A stretch of DNA of 64,000 nucleotides. Origin: DALYJJ01 sp033763935. GTDB lineage: Bacteria; Acidobacteriota; Terriglobia; Bryobacterales; Bryobacteraceae. The notes beneath the pieces were generated by a model. That model was given only the letters and a program-made list of their open reading frames with translations, ran no database searches and had not been told where the DNA came from. Within the stretch, counting starts at the first letter, position 1. Each line of letters opens with the position of its first letter. The stretch is taken from assembly GCA_033763935.1 (NCBI GenBank), contig JANRJO010000057.1, positions 62,001 to 126,000 on the forward strand, given 5' to 3'. Of this stretch, positions 26,002 to 34,772 are shown one piece after another. The position numbers and the translations under genes are program-made.

Positions 26002-26859
26002 GTGGAACCGGTGGTGATTCTTGGCTGCGGCTTTACCGGACGGCGTGTGGCGCGCCTGCTGCTGGCGCGCGGAGTCGAGGTGACTGCAACCAGCCGTCAT
26101 CCGGAAGCGCTTCCCGCGCTCCCCGGACTACACCGCGTGCCCCTGGATGTTCTCGAATTCGATAGCCTGCGCACACTTCCCCGCTTCGTGCCGCCCGGCG
26201 CCCGCGTGTTGCTCAGCATTCCCTCCGTTCGGACCGGCGGCGGCGGGTTGAGCGACCCGACACCGCGAGTAATGGAAGCGCTGGGACGAGCACCGGGCCG
26301 GATTGTCTATCTCTCCACCACCGGCGTGTACGGCCGTCAACACCTGGTAGACGAAACGACAGCACCGCATCCGGAAACCGAGCGGGAACGTCTGCGATGC
26401 GAGGCGGAGCGGGCAGTGCTTGAGACGCGAGGCTCGGGCGCGCCGTTTGTTCTCCGCCCGGCGGCGATCTACGGGCCGTTCCGGGGAGTGCACGAGCGGA
26501 TGAGGCGCGGCGAGTTTCTGCTCGCCGGAGAGGGTGCGAACGTGGTCAGCCGCATCTTCGTGGACGACCTGGCACGGCTGGTGGCCGAAGCTCTGTCATG
26601 CGATGTCGCAGGCGCGTATCCCGCCGCCGACGAGGAGCCCTGCGAATCGCGTGAGCTGGCAGCCTTCTGCTCCCGGCTGCTCGGCCTGCCGATGCCCGAT
26701 GCGGCTCCCTTGGAGCGTCTGCCGGAAACGAGGCGTGCCCACCGCCGGGTGGATGGGCGCGCCGTGTGCCGCCTGCTTGGTGTTCCGCTTGAGTACGCCT
26801 CTTACCGCACCGGCATCCCGGAGGCGCTGCGACAGGAGACCTTGTATCCTAATCCCTGA
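26002..26859 (+). CDS. NAD(P)-dependent epimerase/reductase-like protein (extended SDR)
   Basis: A 285-residue atypical SDR resembling YeeZ. The Rossmann motif VVILGCGFTGRRVA lies at the N-terminus, followed by IVYLSTTGVYG with the active-site Ser/Thr and Tyr region, and VLRPAAIYGP. The typical YxxxK is not intact, which is common in this subgroup, so a catalytic role is uncertain. Translation starts with GTG. It is followed after eight bases by the SpoIIE phosphatase gene and is likely co-transcribed with it, though the pairing has no obvious functional logic. Confidence 0.82.
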   Translation: MEPVVILGCGFTGRRVARLLLARGVEVTATSRHPEALPALPGLHRVPLDVLEFDSLRTLPRFVPPGARVLLSIPSVRTGGGGLSDPTPRVMEALGRAPGRIVYLSTTGVYGRQHLVDETTAPHPETERERLRCEAERAVLETRGSGAPFVLRPAAIYGPFRGVHERMRRGEFLLAGEGANVVSRIFVDDLARLVAEALSCDVAGAYPAADEEPCESRELAAFCSRLLGLPMPDAAPLERLPETRRAHRRVDGRAVCRLLGVPLEYASYRTGIPEALRQETLYPNP

Positions 26860-26867
26860 AGCCTCGG

Positions 26868-28550
26868 ATGGACCCCATGACATTCAGCCTGATTGTGAGA
26901 AGTCCGGACGGCGGAATCAAGCGCATTCCGCTCGACCGCGACTTCTTCGGCGTTGGCCGCGCGCGCAACAACGAACTCTCCTATCCCGACGACTCCGGTC
27001 TGTCGCGGAATCACCTCGCCTTTGAGCGCGCCGGACCCGACTGGACCGTACGCGACCTGGGCAGCAAGAACGGCACCCTGATCAACGGCCAGCGGCTGGC
27101 CGGCACGCACGTCCTGGCCAATGCCGACAAGGTGTCGGCCGGGCATCTGATCTTCGAATTCTCCGACGGCGCCGGCACCGCGCCAGTGCACGAAACCGTC
27201 GTGTTCGTGCCGGGGGAAGAGCCGACCAGCAAGCTCACCACCGCTACGGTGGTCACCACGCTCGAGGGAGCGATGTCGGGCAAGATCACCACGACGGCGG
27301 CGGGGGTGACGCACGCCGCGGCGGCGCCGGCGATCGCGGCGGATCGGCAGATGAAGGCACTCATCCACGCGGGCCGCGAACTCTCCACACACCGGCCGTT
27401 GAACGAGTTGTTTGAGGTCATCCTCGGGCTGGCGATTGAAGCGGTGAACGCGACGAGGGGCGTGCTGATGACGCTCGAAGGCGGACGGCTGCTGGTGCGA
27501 GCGGCCCGAGGCGAAGGCTTTCGGATCAGCGGCGCGGTGCGGGACCGCGTTCTGAAGGAAGCGGCGTCCCTGCTGGTCCGGGATGTTCAAATGGATGAGG
27601 CCTTCAAGGACCGGGTGAGCATCGTCGAACAGAAGGTTCGCAGCATCATCGCCGTTCCGCTGCAGACGAACGACCGGGTGATCGGATTAATCTATGTCGA
27701 CTCCTCGAATTTCATCCGCGAGTTTCTACCGGAGGATCTGAACCTGCTGACGGTGATGGCGAACGTCGCGGCCATTCGGATCGAGAACGCGCGGCTGGCC
27801 GAGGTGGAGGCGCAGGAGAAGGCGCTGGCGCGCGAACTGCAACAGGCAGCCGAGATCCAACGGCAATTGCTGCCGGCAAAGGCGCCGGAGGTACCCGGTT
27901 TCGAGATCGCGGGCTACAACGCGCCGTGCCGCACGGTGGGGGGCGACTACTACTATTTCCACACGTTGGCGGACGGGCGTGTGTCGCTGCTGGTAGCGGA
28001 CGTGGCGGGCAAGGGGATGCCGGCGGCGCTGCTCATGTCCAATCTGCAGGCCAAGGTGGAGGTGCTGGTGGACGCGATGCCGGGCGCGGGAGCGCTGGTC
28101 ACGCGGCTCAACCAGTTGATCGCTTCGAGCTGCCCCGGCAACCGCTTCATCACGCTCTTTTTCGGTATCGCCGACCCGGCGACGGGCGCCCTGGTGTATT
28201 GCAACGCCGGCCATAATCCTCCGGCGCTGGTGCGCGCCGACGGTTCGACGGAGTGGTTAAAAGGCGGCGGGCTGATCCTGGGTGTGATCGCCAAGGCGAA
28301 GTATGAGGAGTTTCAGGTGACGATGAACCGCGGCGACGTTCTGGTGTTGTTCAGCGATGGGGTGACGGAGGCGGTGCCGCCGGGCAGCGACGACGAGTTC
28401 GGCGAGGACCGTCTGGCGGCGTTGTTGCACGAGAACCACGAGCTGCCGGCCGAGAGCCTGATTGACTCGGTGAAGGAGGCGGTGGCGGCGTGGAGCGCGG
28501 GCGCGCCGCCGGCCGACGACATCACGCTGGTAGTGGCGCGGAGAACGTAG
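26868..28550 (+). CDS. FHA-GAF-SpoIIE (PP2C-type) serine phosphatase
   Basis: A 560-residue cytosolic signalling protein. The FHA domain (about 5-105) has the phosphothreonine-binding residues FGVGRARNNEL, LSRNHLAF and DLGSKNGTLING. A GAF sensor domain follows (about 160-310: LFEVILGLAIEAVNATRGVLM, IIAVPLQTNDRVIGLIYVDSS), then a short coiled coil (ALARELQQAAEIQRQLLP). The SpoIIE phosphatase domain is about 340-560 (VGGDYYYF, VADVAGKGMPAALLMS, NAGHNPP, FSDGVTEA). RsbU-like phosphatases of this kind control anti-anti-sigma factors; the FHA domain suggests input from a Ser/Thr kinase. Its partner switch proteins are not nearby. Confidence 0.92.
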   Translation: MDPMTFSLIVRSPDGGIKRIPLDRDFFGVGRARNNELSYPDDSGLSRNHLAFERAGPDWTVRDLGSKNGTLINGQRLAGTHVLANADKVSAGHLIFEFSDGAGTAPVHETVVFVPGEEPTSKLTTATVVTTLEGAMSGKITTTAAGVTHAAAAPAIAADRQMKALIHAGRELSTHRPLNELFEVILGLAIEAVNATRGVLMTLEGGRLLVRAARGEGFRISGAVRDRVLKEAASLLVRDVQMDEAFKDRVSIVEQKVRSIIAVPLQTNDRVIGLIYVDSSNFIREFLPEDLNLLTVMANVAAIRIENARLAEVEAQEKALARELQQAAEIQRQLLPAKAPEVPGFEIAGYNAPCRTVGGDYYYFHTLADGRVSLLVADVAGKGMPAALLMSNLQAKVEVLVDAMPGAGALVTRLNQLIASSCPGNRFITLFFGIADPATGALVYCNAGHNPPALVRADGSTEWLKGGGLILGVIAKAKYEEFQVTMNRGDVLVLFSDGVTEAVPPGSDDEFGEDRLAALLHENHELPAESLIDSVKEAVAAWSAGAPPADDITLVVARRT

Positions 28551-28583
28551 CGTAAGATGGAGAGGTACGAGTTGTAGCTCGCC

Positions 28584-28670
28584 GGGGACGTGGCGGAATT
28601 GGCAGACGCACTGGATTTAGGTTCCAGCGGGGGCGACCCCGTAAGGGTTCAAGTCCCTTCGTCCCCACCA
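28584..28670 (+). tRNA. tRNA-Leu (anticodon UAG)
   Basis: An 87-base class II tRNA with encoded CCA. Acceptor GGGGACG (28584-28590) pairs with CGTCCCC (28660-28666), with discriminator A and CCA at 28668-28670. The anticodon stem CTGGA/TCCAG encloses TAG at 28618-28620. A long variable arm (CGGGG, GCGA, CCCCG) and the GGTTCAAGTCC T-arm are as expected for tRNA-Leu. It reads CUA codons, and CUG by wobble. Confidence 0.97.
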
Positions 28671-28719
28671 GGCGTCCAGGCCTTTGCCGGGAATGCTCAC
28701 TCGCAGCCGCTCCTGCTGA

Positions 28720-29013
28720 TCACGAAGAAGGCTCGGATGGCCGCATGAGTTCGCGCCAGGTAGCCAGAGAGTGCCGCTGCCTGGTGGGCCAGTCCGGGTT
28801 GCCGCTGTCAGTCCAGGACGCCAGGATGTCCGTTTCACTTCGCTCGATCACCTCGATCATCGGAAACCCCGGCAGGCGCAGAATATCGCCGGGTTGCGGG
28901 TCGACTGACGGGTCACGACGGGTGAGGCGCAAGAACCGGGCAATTCGATAGCGCAGCGCGGTCCAAAGGGAGGCGTCTTCCGCGAGCCGCAGAACAGAAC
29001 AATGATGGCTCAT
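28720..29013 (-). CDS. Hypothetical protein, 97 residues
   Basis: A small cytosolic protein I do not recognise. The first half is an Arg-rich helix (ALRYRIARFLRLTRRDP); the second half begins QPGDILRLPGFPMIEVIERSETDILASW, which reads as beta strands. There is no signal peptide, and composition looks coding. It is convergent to tRNA-Leu. Upstream on the minus strand, TATGAT at 29107-29102 could be a -10 box about 90 bases before the start, but this is weak. The 29014-29286 stretch otherwise shows no gene. Confidence 0.55.
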   Translation of the reverse strand: MSHHCSVLRLAEDASLWTALRYRIARFLRLTRRDPSVDPQPGDILRLPGFPMIEVIERSETDILASWTDSGNPDWPTRQRHSLATWRELMRPSEPSS

Positions 29014-29286
29014 AATCGGATAACCAATAGGAAAACTCTGCGGCGCGAACGCCGCTGTCCGGCGGTTGAGCGCTCACAGCTTCTGCTTTCGCTCCACTTA
29101 TATCATATTCAGACCTGTTTAACTCTATCCGGGAAGGGTTGTAACCAGCAATCTCGCGCGCGACGGCGGCGATAGTACTAGATCGGCCGCGGGCGGACCC
29201 AGGCGGACATATCGTGTGCTACCGACACCGACCCAGACTGGCCCTTGCGCCTGCCCGCCGAATCCGTTAGCCTGATCCCACTCGGG

Positions 29287-30720
29287 ATGCCTTTCGCCCG
29301 CTTTCCTTTCCGGCCGCGCACCACGGCCCTCGCCGCGCTGGTCTTGCCCCTGCCCCTCGCACTCACTTTGTTTGACCGGAACAAGCCCGAAGTGCACCGG
29401 GACGTGGTCGAGCATTTCAAGTACGGGTCGATCGGCGCCGAGGAACGCGCGGGGATTCCTCTCCACATTTGGGCGGTGCTGCCGGAGCTGTTTCCCCAAC
29501 ACCTGCCGAATCGTCCGGGAGAGGGTTATGAACGGTTTGGCTTCCTGTTCGAACCCGGCAAGACGCGGCCGGTGGGCACGAGCCTGCGGGAACGGCAGGT
29601 TCCGCTGGTCGGACTGAACTGCGCGGTCTGCCACACCGGACGGGTGCGCGATCAGGCGGGCTCCGCCCCGCGTTTCGTACTGGGGATGCCGTCGCACCAG
29701 TTCGACCTGCAGTCCTACCAGCGCTTCGTCTTCGCCTGCCTGCGCGATTCGCGCTTCACGCCCGACACGGTATGGACGGCGATGGCGCGGCGCAATCCGC
29801 GCCTCTCCTGGCTCGACGGCCTCTTCTATCGCTGGTTCGTCATCCCTCGCACGAAGCAGGAGGGTGAACGTCTGGCCCGCGAGTTCGCCTGGTTTGACCG
29901 CGAGCCGCCGCACGGGCCCGGCCGCGTCAACACCTTCCAGCCGTACAAGGTGATGTTCGGGCTGAGTCTCGAGAATGACCTTGCGGCCGGCGCGGCGGAT
30001 CTGCCGAGCCTGTGGAACCAGAAGATCCGCGACGGCCTGTGGCTGCATTGGGACGGCAACAACAATCTGGTCACCGAACGCAACAAAAGCGCAGCGATCG
30101 GAGCGGGCTGCTCGGAGTCGTCGCTCGACCTGCCCGCGATCAAGCGAGTGGAAGATTGGATCTGGACGCTTCCCGCGCCCCGGTTCCCAGCGGAGCGCAT
30201 TCGTATGGACCGCGCGGCGCAGGGAGGAACGATCTATCAGCGGGAATGCGCCGCGTGTCACGAGCCGGGCGGCCCGCGCCTGGGGCAGACGGTGCCGCAC
30301 GCGGAAGTCGGCACTGATCCGGGGCGGGAGATTTCGTTCACGGCGGAGCTGGCCTCGAAGATGAACACGTTGGGAACCGGGCGCCCCTGGAAGTTCCAGC
30401 GCTTCCGCAAGAGCGGCGGATATGCGGCCATGCCGCTCGACGGCGTCTGGCTCCGCGCCCCGTATCTGCACAACGGAAGCGTGCCCACCTTACGTCATTT
30501 GCTCGAACCGCCGGAGCGCCGCCCGGCCCTGTTCTGGCGGGGTTACGACGCTTACGACTACAACGACGCCGGTTTCGTTTGGGCGGGTCCGGAGGCCGAG
30601 AAGGCCGGCTTCCGTTACGATACGTCCGTGCCGGGCAACGGGCGCGGCGGACACTTGTGGGGGACAACTCTCCCGCAGAATGAAAAAGAAGACCTGCTCG
30701 AGTATCTCAAGACGCTGTGA
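29287..30720 (+). CDS. Exported c-type cytochrome with two CxxCH motifs (RoxA/diheme peroxidase-like)
   Basis: A 477-residue periplasmic cytochrome. After an n-region with several Arg residues and a hydrophobic core (TTALAALVLPLPLALTLF), two heme c motifs are seen, NCAVCHTG near residue 115 and ECAACHEP near 320. Between them, WLHWDGNNNLVTERNKSAA resembles the segment found in RoxA-like and other diheme cytochromes that attack organic polymers or peroxide. APYLHNGSVPTLRHLLEP near the end is the conserved cytochrome c peroxidase-like block. It may be an oxygenase, a peroxidase or an electron carrier; the sequence does not decide. The ATG at 29287 is preferred over the upstream in-frame TTG at 29245 because it starts the signal peptide. 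Confidence 0.83.
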   Translation: MPFARFPFRPRTTALAALVLPLPLALTLFDRNKPEVHRDVVEHFKYGSIGAEERAGIPLHIWAVLPELFPQHLPNRPGEGYERFGFLFEPGKTRPVGTSLRERQVPLVGLNCAVCHTGRVRDQAGSAPRFVLGMPSHQFDLQSYQRFVFACLRDSRFTPDTVWTAMARRNPRLSWLDGLFYRWFVIPRTKQEGERLAREFAWFDREPPHGPGRVNTFQPYKVMFGLSLENDLAAGAADLPSLWNQKIRDGLWLHWDGNNNLVTERNKSAAIGAGCSESSLDLPAIKRVEDWIWTLPAPRFPAERIRMDRAAQGGTIYQRECAACHEPGGPRLGQTVPHAEVGTDPGREISFTAELASKMNTLGTGRPWKFQRFRKSGGYAAMPLDGVWLRAPYLHNGSVPTLRHLLEPPERRPALFWRGYDAYDYNDAGFVWAGPEAEKAGFRYDTSVPGNGRGGHLWGTTLPQNEKEDLLEYLKTL

Positions 30721-30731
30721 GCGCGGGGCGA

Positions 30732-31565
30732 TCAGACCGCTACGCGCATCGCCTTCGGCGTTTCCATCGAGACCACCTGGGCGGCTCGCACGCCCGGCCG
30801 GCCGCATGCGCAGGGCGAATGATCGAGCTGGAGCGACCAGCCGAGCGCCAGCCGGATCTGCGGCTGCCGCAGGTTCAGAAGGCTGGTGAACAAGGCCTCG
30901 GGCGGCGTGCGCGTATCGTCGAATTCCACGATGGCCTCGCGGCCGTCGAGGTGGAGGCCCTGGTGCGCCTCACATTCCGCGGCCAGCAGTTCGCCGCCGG
31001 GGGCGCGCAGCTGCTCAAACACGGGTAGCTCGAAGGCCCGCCAGAGTTCGTCGCGTTCGCTGTCCGTCAGGCGTCCCTCTTCTAGGGTCCGGAAGACGAT
31101 GATCGACTGGCGGAGCCCGTCGAGTTTTCGCCGTGAGAGCTGGCGCAGGACATCGAACGGCCCGGCGAGGGCTTCCGGCCGGAAGCCGTCGATGAGCGGG
31201 TCATCCGGAGAACCGAAGCAAGCGACCAGGGGCGAGGTCTCAACCGGCAGACCGAACACCGCGGCGCGGGTGGGGACCGGGAAGCCCGCGAGCAGGCGCG
31301 GTTGCTTCACGCGCTGCTCGTAGGGGTTCTTGAACTCGGAGGGGTGATGAGCCACCCAGTCGCGCTCGACGCGGGGAAAGCAGGCGAGCGCCTCGCGCTG
31401 GGACTGCAGGGGCCTCACGTGCCGTCCATCGAGGAGTCGCCCACCGGTAACCCAGGGGTGATAGAAGGGAGTGGCGGCGGCAGCGGCGACCACCCGCCGT
31501 AAGCGTGCGAGCGGCAGGTCCTGCTCGATCGCAGCGGGCGATTTCCAACGCAAGAAGATGCGCAC
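30732..31565 (-). CDS. Hypothetical protein, weakly CapK/PaaK-like
   Basis: A 277-residue protein starting with GTG at 31563-31565 after an AGAGG site; a longer frame to 31748 overlaps the matrixin gene and is rejected. The N-terminal helix with LRRVVAAAAATPFYHP and the C-terminal LAAECEAHQGLHLDGREAIVEF and CACGRPG resemble the edges of CapK/PaaK-type adenylating enzymes, but the Ser/Thr/Gly-rich ATP loop of that family is not visible, so ligase activity is doubtful. No signal peptide or membrane segment. It is convergent to the cytochrome gene, 11 bases apart. I do not know its function. Confidence 0.6.
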   Translation of the reverse strand: MRIFLRWKSPAAIEQDLPLARLRRVVAAAAATPFYHPWVTGGRLLDGRHVRPLQSQREALACFPRVERDWVAHHPSEFKNPYEQRVKQPRLLAGFPVPTRAAVFGLPVETSPLVACFGSPDDPLIDGFRPEALAGPFDVLRQLSRRKLDGLRQSIIVFRTLEEGRLTDSERDELWRAFELPVFEQLRAPGGELLAAECEAHQGLHLDGREAIVEFDDTRTPPEALFTSLLNLRQPQIRLALGWSLQLDHSPCACGRPGVRAAQVVSMETPKAMRVAV

Positions 31566-31653
31566 GTAGGGCCTCTTGCGATGTTGTGGAGTTTCTCCTC
31601 CGGTCCTCTCCCCCGGAATGACCGTACTACTTTCTGGGGGCGGCCACTGCCGC

Positions 31654-34128
31654 CTAGCGGACGGGGATATACAACGGGAAGCTCGAGCGGCCGTCGACGG
31701 TGACGCGAATGGGTTGTTCGCCGGTCGGCACGGATTGCAAGAGCACAAAGGTCAGCATGGTAGACCCGAACTGCTGGTTCGGTGAGATCACGAGCACTTG
31801 GTGTTCGACGTCCCCGACGAAGATGCGCAGACGGCTGCGGTCGGAGACGGGTCCGTTGGCGTCAATGATGTTGAACGACATGGCGCCCAGCGCCTCCCCA
31901 CGGCGCGCGGGGCGGAACGGAGTGATCGCGGAGGAGCCTTCGGCCAACACGGATGCCAGCACAGGCGGCAGGACCGGCACCGGCGTCTCCACGTAGAGGA
32001 GAGTGGGCAAACTGGTTTCTGGGCCCGCGGTCAGGGAAACCACCGCCAGGCCGTTCCCGACGGACGGGACAGTGAAGGTCACCTGGTTGCCGTTCACCGA
32101 GCGGATCGACGCCGGCCGGCCGCCGACGGTGACGGAGACTCCGGTATTGGCGGGCAGGTTCTGGACGGTCAGGGTGACGGCGGACCCGGCGGGAACCGGA
32201 TCGAGCACGGTGTGCGACAGCGAGATCTGCCGGGTGGCGGCCGGCTGCGTCGTGAAGGCGACTGGCGCCGAGGCTTGGCGGAGCCCGGTGCTGACGGTGA
32301 CAGTGGTGGAGGTCTGCGCCGCGCCGGGGAGCACCGTGACCTCGGCGAGCAGACGCGTCGGGCTGAACACCCATAGGCGACGGACCAGAACGTCGCTCGA
32401 ACCGAACCCGACGCGCGTCTCGCCTTGCACGAAGCCGGTGTTCACGCCGTTGATCTCGACGAAGGTCTCCACGCCGGCGGGCAGCGCGGCGGGGGACAGC
32501 GTGAATGCGGTGACGGGCTCGCGTCCGTCCGCGGCGTTGTGGAAGGTCACCGCATCGCCGGTCAGGAAGAGCGAGCTTTGCCCATCGGGGTTGAGCGCGG
32601 TAAGGGCAGGACGGTGTTCAAAAGGGGTTGCGGGCGGCGTCACCCAGAGTCCGCCTTCGTCGGCGCGGCGGATGGCGGCCGGCACTCCGTCAAATAGAAT
32701 GCGGGTATTCGCCGAGAGGTTCTGCCCGGTGATGCGCACGCCTTCCGGCGTTGTAACTGCATTGGCAATGGAGGGAGGATCGCCGGCGGCGACGCGGTAG
32801 GCTGCGGGCAACAGATAGAGATCGGACGGCGTGGAGAGTACTAAGTGCCTCGGCCCCTCCGGCGCATTGCTGCTGAGTGCGAGGTCGGCCTGCACCCACC
32901 AGGCGGGATCGGAGGAGTACGAGCCGAGAGCGGCGACGGTGTCGATATTGTCGACGACGCGCGCTGAGAGACCCGGAACCGGTGCGTTGTTTCGAGTGAG
33001 GTTGACGCCGGAGGCAATGACGCTTCCCCGCCCCGCGTTCCGGTTGAAGAATGCCGGTTTGACGGGATTGTTGCCGAAGAAGCTGTAGCTCTGCACGGCG
33101 TAGATCGGCCGGTCGTCAGAGCGCGGCTGCACCGAGACGTTGAGGTTTGAGATCGACGCTCCTGCCTGCAGGGTGACGGGGAACGAGTTGTTGAGGAACT
33201 GGGACTGGAAGTTGAGCGTGGGGTTCAGTCTTCCGCCCGGATCGCTCGGCAGAACGATGTTGGCCGGAGCGGCTTCGCCCTCAAGTGCCGGCGGCAGCGA
33301 ATGCACGTAGAGCACATACGTTCCCGGCGGCAATCCCGCGAGCCGGAACGTTCCGTCAGGGTTAGTCAGGGTACTGACGGCAGGCCCGGTGGGATGGACG
33401 GCCACCACGGATCCCATATTCACGCCGGCGCCGTTCATGGTGACGCGCCCGGAGATGGCCGCCGTACCGGCCAGGTAAGTGCGCGTGGGATACAACAGAG
33501 ACAGCCCGGCAATGTCGTCGGCCTCCAGCGGGCGCGCTTTCGTAACGCCGCGCGTGAGCTCCGTGGACATCGCCGCCGAGGTCAGTGTGTGCTGCAACCC
33601 GAGCGCGTGGCCGAACTCATGAACCACGGTGAGGAAGAAGCGCTCGGACCAGGACGGGCGCCGGCTGAGGTCGCGCGGCAACATGACCACGGAGCGGAGG
33701 ATCGGCACGAACGTGGCATCATTCGAAACCGTGATGTCGCCTCGCGTGGTGGGACCGCCGAGCGCGACGACGCCCGGAGGGATCTCGTCGCTGAAGACGA
33801 CATCGATGCCCGGGGTGCTCTGGGGAGTGTTCGCAGCCGCCACCCCGCCGTACTGCAGCCGCAGGTCCGACGTCTCGACGTCGTTCCAGACCCGCGCGGC
33901 GGCGCGAATCTGGCTCACGACGGCGGCATAGCTGTCGCCCTGGAAGTACCCAGTCGGCGACTGTTCGCCGATGAAGAACTGAACCGTTCGATTGGGCAGC
34001 GCATTGAGGTCGAAGCGCTCGAACAGCGGCTGGTAGGGTGCTCCCGTGGAGTTGAAGCGAACGAAATGGTAATAGCCGGACGCCGCCGTGGCGAGCAGAA
34101 GGGCGGCGACAACGCGGGCCGGTGTCAT
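31654..34128 (-). CDS. Secreted matrixin-like metalloprotease with Ig-like repeats
   Basis: An 824-residue exported protein. After the signal peptide a peptidase domain (about 20-215) carries the metzincin zinc motif HEFGHALGLQH at 170-180, with AAMSTELT just after as the probable Met-turn. A carboxypeptidase-regulatory-like domain follows (about 225-300: AISGRVTMNGAGVN, NPDGTFRLAGLPPGTYVLYVHSLP). The rest is a series of Ig-like/IPT-type repeats (ANAVTTPEGVRITGQNLSANT, HTVLDPVPAGSAVTLTVQNLP). Its ATG overlaps the stop of the upstream gene in ATGA, so the two are translationally coupled. It probably degrades or binds extracellular protein; the substrate is unknown. Confidence 0.85.
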   Translation of the reverse strand: MTPARVVAALLLATAASGYYHFVRFNSTGAPYQPLFERFDLNALPNRTVQFFIGEQSPTGYFQGDSYAAVVSQIRAAARVWNDVETSDLRLQYGGVAAANTPQSTPGIDVVFSDEIPPGVVALGGPTTRGDITVSNDATFVPILRSVVMLPRDLSRRPSWSERFFLTVVHEFGHALGLQHTLTSAAMSTELTRGVTKARPLEADDIAGLSLLYPTRTYLAGTAAISGRVTMNGAGVNMGSVVAVHPTGPAVSTLTNPDGTFRLAGLPPGTYVLYVHSLPPALEGEAAPANIVLPSDPGGRLNPTLNFQSQFLNNSFPVTLQAGASISNLNVSVQPRSDDRPIYAVQSYSFFGNNPVKPAFFNRNAGRGSVIASGVNLTRNNAPVPGLSARVVDNIDTVAALGSYSSDPAWWVQADLALSSNAPEGPRHLVLSTPSDLYLLPAAYRVAAGDPPSIANAVTTPEGVRITGQNLSANTRILFDGVPAAIRRADEGGLWVTPPATPFEHRPALTALNPDGQSSLFLTGDAVTFHNAADGREPVTAFTLSPAALPAGVETFVEINGVNTGFVQGETRVGFGSSDVLVRRLWVFSPTRLLAEVTVLPGAAQTSTTVTVSTGLRQASAPVAFTTQPAATRQISLSHTVLDPVPAGSAVTLTVQNLPANTGVSVTVGGRPASIRSVNGNQVTFTVPSVGNGLAVVSLTAGPETSLPTLLYVETPVPVLPPVLASVLAEGSSAITPFRPARRGEALGAMSFNIIDANGPVSDRSRLRIFVGDVEHQVLVISPNQQFGSTMLTFVLLQSVPTGEQPIRVTVDGRSSFPLYIPVR

Positions 34129-34658
34129 CGCGGGGCCCCCGCCGCCGATACCGTCTGGCGCACGCGTTCGCGCAGCGCGTCGACCGTCATGCCCAGCGTC
34201 TCAGAACTCAATGGCCGGCCAGCGGCGTCGACGGCTTCAGACAGCCCCGCGTTCCGCTCCACGGTGAATCCGCCCTTGCCGTCGGACTTGAGATTGAGAG
34301 CGCCTTGGCTCAGTCCGATGACGTGCGTCCGTCCGGTTCTTGACTGCCACAGGAAGAGCACATACTCCTTGCCCGGCTCAAGGCGCGGCGCGCCGGAAAA
34401 GACCTGGCGCAGGCCGTTGGCCGCGCCGCCGGGCACGAGGACCTCGTTTAAGGCAGCGACGGGCCCTTTCCACCGTTCGCTGACATCCAGGTTGTAACGC
34501 GTAAAGATGATGCGGCCGACGGGAACACCCGCCGCCGATCCGACTCGGGCCCGCACGATCGAGGTCGACCGCAGGATCATGTCGTCCAGGCTCATTCGCT
34601 CGAGCGTCGCTGCCGAAGCGGTAGCGGCGACGAGCGTCATGATAGCGGCGAGTCGCAT
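34125..34658 (-). CDS. Small exported partner protein of the matrixin
   Basis: A 177-residue protein with a signal peptide (MRLAAIMTLVAATASAAT). The mature part opens with LERMSLDDMILRSTSIVRARV and is mostly beta strands (IIFTRYNLDVSERWKG, KEYVLFLWQSRTG, HVIGLSQGALNLKSD), ending in a helix (TVDALRERVRQTV). The overall pattern resembles small proteins found before matrixin-like proteases in Acidobacteria, but I cannot name a family. It overlaps the downstream protease start by four bases, which points to a stoichiometric partner such as an inhibitor or chaperone; this is inference. Confidence 0.65.
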   Translation of the reverse strand: MRLAAIMTLVAATASAATLERMSLDDMILRSTSIVRARVGSAAGVPVGRIIFTRYNLDVSERWKGPVAALNEVLVPGGAANGLRQVFSGAPRLEPGKEYVLFLWQSRTGRTHVIGLSQGALNLKSDGKGGFTVERNAGLSEAVDAAGRPLSSETLGMTVDALRERVRQTVSAAGAPR

Positions 34659-34708
34659 GGAGTTCTGACTCCCGTACGAGCAACTGATCGGCCAACCAAT
34701 CCCGTCTG

Positions 34709-34749
34709 ATTATGGGACGTTTGCAGCCGGCACACCTTTGTAAGGTGTG
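34709..34749 (-). promoter_or_regulatory. Operator-like palindrome and -10 box ahead of the matrixin operon
   Basis: CACACCTT (34731-34738), TGT, AAGGTGTG (34742-34749) is a perfect 8+8 inverted repeat. On the minus strand CATAAT (34714-34709) follows at a distance that puts the palindrome over the -35 position, about 50-90 bases before the start at 34658. No T-run follows on either side, so a terminator for the mntH-like gene is less likely than a binding site. Confidence 0.5.
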
Positions 34750-34772
34750 TTACGCCGACACGCCTGACCCAC

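Noticed and set aside
28584..28740. tRNA-Leu as an integration site
   Set aside because: No integrase, no repeated tRNA 3' end and no change in gene content follow it.
28617..28838. 73-codon minus-strand frame ending in WWGRRDLNP
   Set aside because: Its end is the antisense of tRNA-Leu; this peptide is a well-known spurious product of reading tRNA genes backwards.
29125..30471. 448-codon minus-strand frame opposite the cytochrome
   Set aside because: The plus strand holds two CxxCH motifs and a signal peptide; the antisense frame shows none.
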